Source: Xenoacremonium recifei
Taxonomy: Eukaryota > Ascomycota > Sordariomycetes > Hypocreales > Nectriaceae
Assembly (NCBI GenBank): GCA_012184525.1
Contig: WOFQ01000003.1
Span: 1 to 64,000, forward strand
Reading direction: 5' to 3'
Length of the DNA stretch: 64,000 nt
A program made the position numbers and the translations under genes. Positions within the stretch are counted from its first letter, which is position 1. Every line of letters starts with the position of its first letter. Under the pieces are notes generated by a model. That model worked only from the letters and a program-made list of their open reading frames with translations, did no database searches and was not told the origin of the DNA. Below are positions 1 to 9,850 of the stretch, piece by piece.

Positions 1-2
1 CT

Positions 3-623
3 CTTCGAGGCCGCCCTTCCGACACTTCCCAGGAGGAAATCCTCCAATTCCAACACATTGCAATGGCATATTCCAACAAAGTCACCATCAAATGGTGCCC
101 CGGACACCAAGGCATCCCCGGCAATGAGGAAGCCGATAAGCTGGCAAACCTTGGAGCGGCACTCCCGCCGATCCAACCTGAACCCCTGCCAACAATCGCA
201 GCTGTTCGACGAAGAGCAAGGGCTAGACCAAAAGAGGCCTTCACAGGCTGGTGGGCAGAAGAAATGCCACCCTCCTATCGACGTCTGGATCTCCCAGCGA
301 AGCTGAGGCCGCCAAAAGAACTCGGAACACCAAGGTCTTCCCTCCATCACCTTCTAGCTGCACGCACCGGACACGGCGACTTCGCCGACTACCACGAGCG
401 CTTCAAACACGAAGATGCTACCCTTAACTGCAGTTGCGGGCGTCGGAAATCCCCCGAACACCTCTTCTATTGCCGCAAGATCGATGGCAAGCTGCGGATG
501 AGGCTGGCACCCTCTCCGACGCAAGCCATCAACCGGGCAATAGGCATTGACTTCCAAGACTATGTCAAGATGGCGGAAACAGCTCAGTTCTTCCAGAAGG
601 TCTGCCTCCGCCACCAAGACTAG
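3..623 (+). CDS. LINE ORF2 C-terminus: RNase H end plus zinc knuckle (partial)
   Basis: The frame is open from the first complete codon of the window (3) to a TAG at 621-623, so this is a 5'-partial ORF of about 206 codons. Early in the fragment, IKWCPGHQGIPGNEEADKLA matches the last catalytic block of type I RNase H: the His of PGH and the Asp of the EADKLA segment. Further on, a CSCG...H...C segment (near bases 430-475) resembles the CCHC knuckle found after RNase H in Tad1-like ORF2 proteins. The protein would help reverse-transcribe the element's RNA at its target site. No frameshift or stop is visible in this stretch, so the copy may be young. Family assignment rests on motif order, not on an alignment. 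Confidence 0.85.
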   Translation, partial: LRGRPSDTSQEEILQFQHIAMAYSNKVTIKWCPGHQGIPGNEEADKLANLGAALPPIQPEPLPTIAAVRRRARARPKEAFTGWWAEEMPPSYRRLDLPAKLRPPKELGTPRSSLHHLLAARTGHGDFADYHERFKHEDATLNCSCGRRKSPEHLFYCRKIDGKLRMRLAPSPTQAINRAIGIDFQDYVKMAETAQFFQKVCLRHQD

Positions 624-1030
624 TCTCATCACTCTCTCTTCTCTCTTTTCTTGTTTTATCGGCGTTAGTCCGGTTTTCCCGTTGATTCCGCGTCTGTATC
701 CGCCCTTCGTCTGCGACGAGGGCTATACAGACCGCGAAGGGCTGACTTCAGCCGAAATACGACTTAGGTTCACCCGGTCCTCCAAACCGGTCGAAGTTGG
801 CGGCAATTGCTGCGCATCTGTCCTCGCTGACGAGGGCATGAGCTCGATGACTTGAAGCTTATGCATTGAGGTGTGATCTATCTAGGATGGAGGAAGCAGA
901 TCAGTTAAGGCGACGCACCCTAGCTGAGTAGGTTTTCCGTAAGGAAGCTGAGGCTATGACCTACCCCTAATGTATCAAGATGGCTGTATCCAGATCCTGT
1001 CGAATGACGACCATCCTAGCTAGCTGAACA

Positions 1031-1079
1031 CGTCCTCTTGTCCCTCTAGGGAACAGGCAGGTTCGACTCCTGCAGGACG
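1031..1079 (+). other. tRNA-like fold at the LINE 3' end
   Basis: CGTCCT (1031-1036) is fully complementary to AGGACG (1074-1079) and closes a small cloverleaf-like structure. Inside are a hairpin TCCCT-CT-AGGGA (1041-1052) and a perfect T-arm look-alike: GCAGG (1057-1061), loop TTCGACT (1062-1068), CCTGC (1069-1073). The seven-base loop fits the TTCRANY consensus of tRNA T-loops. There is no full D arm or anticodon arm, so this is not a tRNA gene. It lies just before the A-rich tail, where stringent LINEs keep a stem-loop that their reverse transcriptase recognises. Pairing is read directly; function is inferred. Confidence 0.6.
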
Positions 1080-1080
1080 C

Positions 1081-1108
1081 TAAATAATAAAACAAAACAA
1101 AACAAAAC
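1081..1108 (+). repeat. A-rich LINE tail, (AAAAC)n
   Basis: A TAAATAATA lead-in is followed by four AAAAC units. Simple-repeat tails of this kind end non-LTR retrotransposons and mark the 3' junction with host DNA. Confidence 0.8.
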
Positions 1109-1265
1109 TTGTCGCGACAGAAAATTACCCGAAGCGCGAGTTACATAATGCCTCTCTTTTTTAGTGCTTACGCGGGGCCGTTTGTTTTGAACCATCGATT
1201 TCCCCCTTTTTGCAGACTTCAGCCATCAATTGTCTCTAAATCAGCACGCAGACTGCATATGCAAG

Positions 1266-2844
1266 ATGTCTGAGGACCCAGCCCGTACATATACGTTGGT
1301 GCGGGGGACAGGTACCATCTCACCAGACACACAAACCTCCCGTTGTTCCACTGACATCCATTCCAGGGGCCCTCCAGCGATTGTGGTACCTCAACCACCG
1401 TTTGGGCGTCTGGTCCAACATTCTTGTGTCCGCGCATTACACGAATATCAATGGTGACCCGCTTACCAAGGAAATTATTCTGGATGCTCTTCAATTAGTG
1501 CTGAGGGCTCACCTGCCTTTGTGGCAGATTTTTGTGATACGCCCATCTTCTAACAAAGGCTGCCACGGCCTACATACGGGCCTACTACGCACTATTGACG
1601 TCGAGAAGTGCGTTGAGTATTTGAAGGGTCATGAGAATGATTCAGACATTACCTCAGATGATCTGGAAAGAGCTCACAACGAATGGCTCTGGACAGCTGA
1701 CGAGCCCGACCGACCATTGTGGAAGTTGCTGGTGAAAGGACGCAATGTTGTGTTTGTCAGCCACCACTCTATAGGCGATGGCATGTCTGGGATGGTATTT
1801 CACCGTGAATTCCTTCATGCACTTAACTCAGCTTGCTCCAAGAAGACCGGGCTTGCCAAGACTCGTGGAGATACAATCCTCCATGTCAACGAGGCGGCTG
1901 AATTGCCTCCAGAACCAGAAGACGTGTGGACCGGGAAGGGTAGCATTATGGAAGCCATCTGGACGCATATTGTTTGTTGGTTCATGATGCTCTTCTATGC
2001 TAACGCCCGCATCTATGGCGATTTACCGCCTTCAAAGCCCTACCCCAGGTCAGCGACGGCAATAGCAGAGCCACAACAACGAACGATCACACGGATTTCG
2101 TCGTTACGCATCCCCGCGGAAAAAATGGCCCTCATTATTGACGCGTGCCGGTCAAATCAAACCACGTTCACGCCTCTGTTAATTACGATGCTGACCATTG
2201 TTCTGGCAACCGAGTTCTATCCCGACGCGAAAGTCTGCGCGACACGGTGTCCTTTCGATCTTCGACCACATCTTCCCATGTCCCGCATCGGCGGCGGAAC
2301 AGAGAACGGCACTATTTTCAATGCCGCAGCAGAAGTTCATCGATGGCACAAGCTTGGTGCTTTTCGTCGCGTCATCAAGTCAGGTACGCCTGAGGATGGG
2401 GGTTCTCTTGATTCCGAGGCTACGTGGAACCTAGTCAGAGATTACAAGAAGGAAATGACGCATGCAATGTCTGGCAAGGCCTTAAGGAGTTGGGCTGGCT
2501 TAAAGCAAATTGGGAACGATCTCGAGGATATTGTGAACAAAGCATTTCCATCTGTCGGTCTCCTATTGAGGCCTACATTTAGTGTTTCCAACATAGGCGT
2601 TTTCTCTGAAACTCAGGCAGGAGATGAAAAGACAAAGGAGGGGTCTTGGCGGCTCGATGATATGCAGTTCTCAGCTGCAGCGGTGAACGGAACTCAAGGG
2701 GCACACGGTGCGATCTTTCATGTTGTTGGGGTCAAAGGCGGAGACACTGTCATAAACGCGACTTATGAAGAGGGCATAGTCTCTAGTGAAATGGCCGAAA
2801 GAATCCTAGAACGTGCGCTTGCTAGAATTCTAGATATTATATAG
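1266..2844 (+). CDS. Alcohol O-acetyltransferase-like protein (condensation/AATase superfamily)
   Basis: Exon 2 (1366-2844) encodes nearly the whole protein. The HHSIGDG motif (about residues 144-150) is the HHxxxDG active site of the CoA-dependent acyltransferase/condensation fold. The downstream DLRPHLP segment is typical of fungal alcohol acetyltransferases that acylate alcohols or secondary metabolites with acetyl-CoA. Total length of about 500 residues fits the family. The start is inferred: ATG 1266, then a short exon joined to 1366 by an intron ending CTGAC...TTCCAG. In-phase joining needs a GTGCGG donor at 1299; the better-looking donor at 1312 would shift frame, so exon 1 is uncertain. 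The gene is convergent with the reductase pseudogene downstream. Substrate unknown. Confidence 0.75.
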
Positions 2845-2967
2845 CCTTTTGTCTTATTATCTGAATACTCTTTTGAGCAGACTTTATGTGCGGCTGGTGG
2901 CAATCAGATAATATGGCTCTACAAGTGCAAGATGTGGACAGTAAAAACCAGACCCGTCATATTTCTT

Positions 2968-4352
2968 TTATTCCATCTTAATTATAAGCTTGCCGCCACT
3001 GACTTCCCCTTTTCGCATCATGTCCAAGCCGGTATTGATCTTTCCCAGGCCAGATTCCAAGGCCACGATCTCAGGAGGAAACAATAGCCTTCTCTCCAAC
3101 AACCTTTCTAGCCATATAACGAGAGGCTCCCCAATGCTCGGAAACTCATGGAATAATTTTATAGGAACTGTGTGGAAGATGATTCCTTTAGGAGGCACTT
3201 GTTTTAGGAGACCTGTCAATCCAACCTGATGACACACCTTAGCCTTTAGGCTCCAAAGCGTTTTAGAACTAGGTGAAGACCTCTCTTCAGTGTCAATGGC
3301 TTGCTCTTTGCCCTGCAGAGGATTGAGAGCTTTCAGCAGCCACTTAGCTGTCTCACTTCCTTGAGTGTCGAGTGCAAACTTCAGTTTATTCTTCAGATTA
3401 GCGCGCATGATGTCTACTGCTCGCTGAGGATCGTGGCTGTCAATCAACAAGTCGGGCCGGATTATCTGATGAGCTGACATTCGAAGACCACGTTTTGCCT
3501 TGTCTACAACAGCAGCCATCTTCAGCCCCGCCAGTTTGGCAAGTTGAATTGCTAGGTTCGCTGATGTTGCGGAGCCTACGTGGAGTTAGCAATGAATGAT
3601 CCAGGCCATGACAAGAACCTACCACCCCAAATAGCTACCCAGTCTCCAACGCGCGCCCTTCTATTGGTAGGAACGTTTTCAACACACTCTTTTTGTATGT
3701 CCAATGGGAGTAAGTCTTGAGCAATGTTTCTGACAAGTTGAACTAGGTCCGGACCGTTCTCAACTCCAGAGAAATCGATACCCATACCGAGTCCAAGGGA
3801 AAGGACTGCGGCGACGAATGCCACACCAATACTGGCACCCTCCTCTCATGAAATATGTGGTGGAATTCGAACGGCGTTGTAGTCTGCCGAGACAACATAT
3901 TTCTGATAAGCACTATTTCATAGATCGCGGTAGTCGGTCGAGATGACAAGAACCTATTCAAAAACCTCTAAGTGAGGTCTGCCCAAAAGATTGATGGATC
4001 AATCCTGACAAAGAATATGTCGTCTTACCCTGTCCCCTATATTCAGTCGTGAAGAGCTATTGGTAAGGGCTACATCGCCCGATAGCTCCCGGCCTGAGAC
4101 ATACGGAAGCTCTGGTATTCCGAAGTTGAAATCACTACAAGGAGATGAGTACTTATTGTCAAAAAGGACATACTGGGAAACCCACACGGATTTCCAGTCC
4201 ATTGGGTTGAGACCGATAGCTCTCGTCTTGACGAGAACCTCCTGATACTGCCTCAACCCTGGCACTGGAAAGTCCTCGACTAACTGAAATCTTTCTCCAG
4301 GGGCATATAAGAGGAGCGCCGTTTGCGTTTTGGGTATACAATAAGTCTCCAT
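2968..4352 (-). pseudogene. MDR (zinc-type ADH/quinone reductase-like) enoyl reductase with two in-frame stops
   Basis: Three exons read as one medium-chain reductase: 4029-4352, 3623-3953 and 2968-3575, with introns 3954-4028 and 3576-3622 in matching phase. The N-terminal GroES-like part has NPMDWKSV and GIPELPYVSGREL. The nucleotide-binding fold starts at IWGGSATSANLAIQLAKLAG. This is the family of stand-alone enoyl reductases that act with polyketide synthases, and of related NADPH oxidoreductases. Exon 2 carries two TGA codons in the family's frame, at 3918-3920 (after YRDL) and 3846-3848 (before EEGASIGVAF). Both sit where the family usually has another residue and both could come from CGA. 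Flanking codons stay well aligned to the family, so inactivation looks recent. If the stops are sequencing errors, this is a normal reductase of about 345 residues. Confidence 0.7.
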
Positions 4353-4808
4353 CACTAGGGCCAAGGGTTTTATGCGGTACAGGTTTCAAAGATTGTCAAT
4401 TAAAAATATGATTGAAACCGTGGTTTGGAAACTAAGCGGCCTATAGCCTAGCAAGTCAACAAACGTATTTTCTAGTGTTGTTCAAAGGGTTTATCTCCTA
4501 CGAGTCATCAAATATTAATAGGGAGGCATAGGTACTAACGCGTACTGACGAAATATGCTAAAGCCTTATCACGGTGTATGGATGTCACTTGGGTGGTATT
4601 GTTATTCGCGCCGAGATCCGTGCCGAAATTTGTGCCACAGACACCCAGGATTGGAGTCCCAGTCATTAACCAACAAGCCATGCGTTGGACCACCAGTGAT
4701 AGTGATACGGATGCCACATGCCGCTATGTGCTGGCTCTGAGCTCGGCAGGCCGAATGGCTACCGGCAACTACGTACTCTCTTCGAAGTTCGTGGGCTATT
4801 GGTGATGG
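4353..4808. other. Intergenic DNA between the reductase and the monooxygenase remnant
   Basis: About 450 bp. It should hold the promoter of the minus-strand reductase. A plus-strand reading frame (4578-4805) runs into a TGA directly before the recognisable monooxygenase part and is in the same frame, but its translation matches nothing I recognise. It may be scrambled remains of the missing N-terminal two thirds. Confidence 0.4.
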
Positions 4809-5567
4809 CACATAGTCGATCCTTCCCCGCAGAGAACTCCCCTTCTATTTCAGGCCGGAACATCATCTGCTGGATCATCCTTCGCAGCAACGCATGCCGA
4901 GGCCATATTCGTAAACTCGTACTCCCCAGGCCCCGTACGCCCTAAAATCGAAAACATCCGAAAGCTAGCTGCAGAGTCTGGTCGCGATCCACGTTCTATC
5001 AAGTTCTTCAATAAATTCACTCCCATTATCGGCAAAACAGACGAAGAGGCTCGTCAAAAATACCAAGAGCTCAGGAAATACACGTCAACAATCGGTGGAC
5101 TCGTTCTTTTCAGCGGTTGGACAGGAATTGATATCTCGAAGATTCCACTCGATCAAGAGATTATCGCGACGGACTCCGTTGAAGCACACAAGGTAACGAG
5201 CATGCTAGATTTCATGACAACTCCGAACGAGGACAAGACAAAGTGGATGCCTCGTGTCATTTCTGAAAAAGCAGCCATTGGAGGCTTAGGTCCGGTCTGC
5301 GTCGGCAGTCCACAGACAGTCGCTAATGAGATGGAAAGATGGGTTAGAGAGGCAGATATCGACGTCTTCAACATCGCCTATGTCACTACACCTGGCACCT
5401 TTGAAGATGTTGTTGACCTGCTTGTCTCCGAGCTGCGAAAGCGCGGAATATACGCCGATCATTCTAACGAGCAGCTCACTGCCCGTGAGAGAGTTTATGG
5501 TAAAGGACAAAAGAGACTTCGGGACGATCATGTCGGAAGCAAATACAAGTATGACATGTATCGATAA
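4809..5567 (+). pseudogene. 5'-truncated FMN-dependent monooxygenase (NtaA/SnaA/DszA, luciferase-like)
   Basis: About 252 codons are open from HIVDPSPQRTPLLFQAGTSS to a stop at 5565-5567. HIVxPSPQRTPxLxQAGxSxxG...FAAxHAEAIF is the hallmark block in the middle of the NtaA/SnaA/DszA group of flavin monooxygenases, which oxidise nitrilotriacetate, pristinamycin or thiophenes with reduced FMN. The downstream VGSPQTVANEMERWVREADIDVFN segment is the family's C-terminal flavin-side block. Full-length members have about 450 residues, and the N-terminal part (barrel start) is not found upstream. A TGA at 4803-4805 lies immediately before the homologous part. The remnant is therefore a C-terminal fragment, probably not expressed as a working enzyme. 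Confidence 0.75.
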
Positions 5568-5819
5568 GAGCCACCTTACATGAAAGAGGACGCGGTGGAG
5601 GCCAGCACTTAAACCAGGGACAATAGAAATCATTCAAATTACCGAAGGTTATGATGAGCGACTGGTAGATCTTTCGGAAGCACCAATAACCTACAGATGC
5701 AGATACATAACAAATCAGATTGAATGTTTGTTGTAGCACGTATTAGTAGCTTCCTTGGTTTCCATCCCTATCTATTTCCATCCTGCCTTTGTGCCTCTCA
5801 TCTTCCAGCCCACAACCTA

Positions 5820-6489
5820 TCATTCTTTCCATATTTGCTCTCCTTCGGGGGCGCCTATTATCCCAGCGTTTAGGGTAATGCCATGAAGACTATAATATGC
5901 TACGAGCTGAATTACATGGAGAGTTTGCTTACTGCCTAAAACAGAATTTGACCGCTCCCATAAATCTTGTTCCAGAGGCTGACCGCCTTTTACCAAGCGA
6001 ATGGCTAGGTCAAAGGCGACGCATCCTTTCTCACTTAAATCACTAGGCTTTTCCCCTTTGGTAATTTTCTTCATCTGTTCTTCGGATAGCAAGGCCTTCT
6101 TGGCTACAATCCTCGAATGTGAGTACGTCAAGAACCCTCCGAATGATCCAGTATAATACCCTTGAGTAGCAAGTATGGCAACTTCAGTTACTTCAGGCTC
6201 TAACCCTGAAAGTTTAAGAACCTCTGCATTTAGCCGCATAGTATGGGTAGAATACTGAGGGGTATGCATCATGATAGATAACGGCCCAAGCAATTCCCCT
6301 CGTGGTCCTACCACAGTAAAACTACGAAGGCCCTAGTTCAGTAAAAAGTAGAGAGGCTCTGGACAATTGAATAAAGACTCACGTGGACCCGAATCCATTG
6401 CGAATCTTTTCCATCATCTCATCATGAAAAACCTGTTGGTCCGAGGTGAGATCCTCGGGTGGAATCGCGGGATATCGAGGACCCGACAT
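5820..6489 (-). CDS. Carboxymuconolactone decarboxylase-like (AhpD-like) protein
   Basis: Two exons (6383-6489 and 5820-6321) joined by a GTGAGT...CTGAAC...CGTAG intron give 202 residues. The start ATG 6489 (MSGPRYPAIP) matches the usual N-terminus of fungal members. The body has the CMD pattern: LLGPLSIM, then ILATQGYYTGSFGGFLTYSH, the acidic SEKGCVAFDLA helix and an AYYSLHGITLNAG end helix. The bacterial CxxC/H peroxidase motif is absent, as is common in the fungal group, so the reaction cannot be read. Relatives sit in aromatic-catabolism and metabolite clusters. It lies between a broken monooxygenase and a cupin gene, consistent with a former shared pathway. Confidence 0.75.
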
Positions 6490-7017
6490 CGTTAACACAT
6501 GAGGAAACCCTCTCAACACATGCGCTTCTGTTCTGTCAACTCTAGATCACAGCGATTCTTATCACGCTCAAATGCTTCTCGCTCATCGAGCCATTCCCTG
6601 TTAACACCCAGCGAGTGCATTACCCGCCTTATCAGCCGATCTGCGGTCCGTGAACCCTGCAAGTGTTGACCAGCTATCTCAGCTCCTCACTCATGCGCTC
6701 CTGTTGTGATATGACCGGAGTACTCCGCATATCAATGTTGTATTTCCCCTCAGATTAGGGGGCTATCACTTCCCCGGACTTAACAGAAATTCACCTCAAG
6801 TGGGTACATGGAGGGATCCCTTATCTGACCTCCTCCGCATCACCTCCGGTTTTACCGAGCTCAACGGACCATAACGCTCCGGACTGTTGTCTCACTATGT
6901 ACAACTAGTGCGATCACTTGCCTGGTACTCTTACAGATCCTACAGGGACGTACAGCTCACCACTCCAGTGCTGAGAGTTCCTTCCTTGGGGTTAATTAGT
7001 TGTCAAGTTGGTCCAGC
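6490..7017. other. Divergent promoter region, with a short unexplained minus-strand frame
   Basis: This separates the CMD-like gene (minus) from the cupin gene (plus) and must hold both promoters. Two things stand out. One is a perfect palindrome CGGAGTACTCCG at 6716-6727. The other is a 57-codon minus-strand frame (6513-6686) with a charged, helical composition containing RLIRRVMHSLGVNREWLDER, which reads like protein but has no start codon in front. It may be a relic of another gene. Confidence 0.4.
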
Positions 7018-7794
7018 ATGGCTTCTTCCAAACTTCATCCTCCGCGACGCATTGTGACGGCCAACCTTCCACTACCATTAGCCTTAGTAGATGGTCTTGA
7101 GCCAGAGCCTGCTGTCCAAATAATTACAGAGAATGTTATCCAACAAGCAGAGCTTGACGGAGATGCATATCGCGCAACAGTATACACTCACTATTCACTT
7201 CCAACTAATAATGACGGAATGTACGATGTTCTTTCACTTATTTTGGTCTTAAGCAGACCCCTTGAAGTTAATCTATACTCAGAGACGTAAAACCCAAAGA
7301 GATCCCTAACAACGACATCGTCATACCAAATGGCGCAAATATCCGTTTCAACGACCTCGCTCCAGGGAAATCTGTTCCCATGGTGAGCAATAATTTCTTC
7401 TTTCCGTTAACTTAAGCAGAAATTCTGACTTTTATGATCGTGATTCTTGATACAGCATCGTACCCAAACCACAGATTACAACATTATCGTCTCTGGCGAG
7501 TTATATCTAATTACGCCAGATGAGCCCTTCTCATCTCCAGGTTGCCTCGGAAAAGTCAAAGAGACCTGCTGCAGGTTAGGAGACGTCATAGTTCAAAGAG
7601 GCACTCTCCATTCGTAAGCAGCTAAGGGACGGATATTTGAAGTGAAAGTATACTAATACCGATTTCTCAGGTGGGAAAACCGGTCATCAGAATGGGCAAG
7701 ATCCATATCAGTTATGATAGCCTCGGAACCTATCAAAGTTGAAATGCAAGGACAAGAAGAAAGGTTATTACTCAAGGATCGCTTCGGGATATGA
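7018..7794 (+). CDS. Cupin-domain protein (small fungal cluster-type cupin)
   Basis: Four exons (7018-7220, 7283-7382, 7456-7613, 7671-7794) encode 194 residues; every junction is in phase, and intron 3 has the perfect branch sequence TACTAATAC. MASSKLHPPRRIVTANLPLP is the typical start of this fungal family. The single beta-barrel includes the GxSVPMHRTQTTDYNIIVSG motif (cupin motif 1 like) and GDVIVQRGTLHSW (motif 2, with the His that normally helps bind metal). Homologues occur in polyketide and catabolic clusters as presumed small-molecule binders or ring-modifying enzymes; activity is mostly unknown. The gene is intact, in contrast to its neighbours. No signal peptide, so probably cytosolic. 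Confidence 0.85.
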
Positions 7795-7983
7795 ATTACA
7801 TGATCTTATATAACGAGACAGTTGTATGACTTTGAGGCAAACTTCATTCAGGACAAGGCTGCGCGTTAAAAGGATGATAATACTGGTTTAGTACGCCAAA
7901 TGACTCTGAAATAGTGTCTTAAACATTGTGCTTCTCACTTAGAAATTAGCGCAAAGCTCTGGTAATAGACGGTCGTGCTTCTA

Positions 7984-9850
7984 TTAGTGTCCTACATCAT
8001 CCGCCTCAACTGCTCGGTTGATTATATCCACTGCGTCCTGAGAACGGGGCTTAATTAGGGCCTCGAAATCCATAGGCGGCGGCCTTTAACCAGGTTAATA
8101 CTGCAAAGTCAGAAGTATAGCAGGTGAACTGACGATGCTAAGAAAGCCCCCCAATCTAGAGGATCCAAACTAGGGAGAATCCTCTGACCCTTTTTATCTG
8201 TAGGGGCGGTTATATCGAAGGCCCATACGAAACTGGAAATGACTGATTGTGATTATGTGAGTAGGAGAATATACCGCATCCGCAGAGTCAGAACCTACCA
8301 AGAAACAAAGTCTGTTCAGCAAAATGCTGACCCAGACATTTACGACTTCCACTGCATTTATTGCATTAATTTATGAGACTTCGTCATTTGGTGCAGATGA
8401 ACCAGACTTACAAGCCAAACCCAGCGTGGGGTAGAGCATTCAGCTTTCCGTCTGCGCTCAAGTATCTCTCAGGTTTAAAGGCATGGGGTTCTGGGTAGAG
8501 TTCAGGATCATGATGCATCTCATGCGATAGCGCAAATATCGTTGCCCCCTTCGGAATGTCGTAACCAGCGTATTGATCATCTTTAACGACTGCGTGCGGG
8601 ATGGCAACTGGCGCAACTGTTCGCCATCGGAAAGCTTCCCGGATCATTGAAGTAATGAACGGGACCCTTGGCACGTCTTCGAAAGTTGGTAACCTATCTC
8701 TACCAATAGCCTCATCGATGACTTGTTGAGCTTTCTTCAAAACTTCCGGGAAGTATAAGAAGATGATCATGCTAGAAATTATTAGTCAGACACCGGATTT
8801 TCCGTGCATTGAATCTTCGTTATGAATCACGATTTGACTCACAAGATTACAGTGGTTCCTGTTAGTGTCTCGGTTCCTCCATCCACCATAGCTGCAGAGA
8901 TTGTAGTTCCTTCAAGAAGACTTATCTTATCCATCTGTGTTTCTTGGAGGATTTGTGCTAGGCTGGGATATTGCAAGACTTTCTCCTCATCAGCAGTATG
9001 TTTCGTCATGTCCCATAGCTCTCGATACAGTGTGTCCACTTGCTTACGCCACTGAAGGCCCTTTCGTTTCCATCCCATGCCTGGCAGCCAAGCCGGGAGA
9101 TGTTTGAGAAACGGGACATAGTCTACCCAGAAACGCCCCTGTATCTGGGCAATGAATTGATGGTCTGTGGCCTCATTAACGCGGGCAATCAGCGGGTGGT
9201 CGAGATTTGCGATGGATGGATGCGCAAAGGTCGTCCTCAGCATCACATTCACCGTGAAACATTTGATAATGCTGATGAACCGCTCAGGGTGCTGAGTGAG
9301 GCGCTGAAGAAAGAGGTGGACCTCCGGGATCTCAGCAGGATGGGCCCAATCCTGGAGTGCATTCGCCCGCAATCGTTCGTTAAGAATTTTGCGCTGTTGT
9401 TTGTGCGTATTGTGTTTCGTTCGTGCAGTGCCAATATAATATCCGTTCTGCGTGACGATATCCTGGGCCATCACCAACTCTGGTCTATCACCATAATTCA
9501 CCATCCGCTTCTGTAAAAGTGCCTCCGCGTGGTGCATTTTCCCCAGAAGAATGACCGGCTTTCCCATGACCCAGTACATCACGATATCGCCTTCAAACGT
9601 CAGAAAACAGCATTAACTTAAAAAAGCGCAATGATAAATGGAGTGGAAATAGAAATAGCGACTTACCGTATTGCTGAACCCATTCGCCATATGTTATCCA
9701 TGGCCTTTCGCTATTGAGTTCAAAGAGACTGCCAACAATGGGAAGCCCTCTCGGGCCTGGAGGATAGCGCTTCTTTGGTTTCAAATGCCTCTGGAGAGTC
9801 CAGTAACAGAGAGCAACCACCAGGAAAACTAAGATGCCAGTAACAGCCAT
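7984..9850 (-). pseudogene. Cytochrome P450 (OrdA-like) without a recognisable haem-binding loop
   Basis: Exon 1 (9667-9850) has an N-terminal membrane anchor, then KKRYPPGPRGLPIVGS. Exon 2 (8843-9590) ends with the I-helix AAMVDGGTETLTG. Exon 3 (to about 8410) has the K-helix EAFR (ExxR), the PERY motif and LPHAGFGL, which should lead into FGxGxRxCxG. After that the sequence decays. No frame or splice choice I tried restores the Cys motif. The same strand still shows FVWAFDITAPTDKKGQ (about 8170-8230) and the tail MDFEALIKPRSQDAVDIINR, ending at 7984. The gene therefore looks deleted or rearranged over the haem loop. It resembles the CYP64/O-methylsterigmatocystin oxidoreductase group by N-terminus only. 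An unresolved tiny exon is the main alternative. Confidence 0.65.

Larger units (their letters stand above)
1..1108 (+). mobile_element. 3' end of a LINE (Tad-like non-LTR retrotransposon), 5' side outside the window
   Basis: The window opens inside the last part of a LINE ORF2 (positions 3-623). This is followed by about 450 bp of 3' UTR without a gene, a folded terminus at 1031-1079, and a short A-rich tail of AAAAC units ending near 1108. This order (RNase H, C-terminal zinc knuckle, 3' UTR, A-rich simple repeat) is the standard 3' architecture of fungal Tad-clade elements. The body is GC-rich and its reading frame is intact, so this copy shows no sign of RIP. Target-site duplications cannot be tested because the 5' end is outside the window. 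The 5' boundary is therefore open; the 3' boundary is placed at the end of the AAAAC run. Confidence 0.85.

Noticed and set aside
1..623. RIP damage in the LINE
   Set aside because: The ORF2 frame is intact and GC-rich, with no excess of TA or stops.
1057..1079. A tRNA gene suggested by the perfect T-arm
   Set aside because: No D arm, anticodon arm or full acceptor stem; it sits at the LINE 3' end and fits the element's terminal fold.
9040..9516. 158-codon plus-strand frame
   Set aside because: It is antisense to P450 exon 2, whose family motifs are clear on the minus strand.
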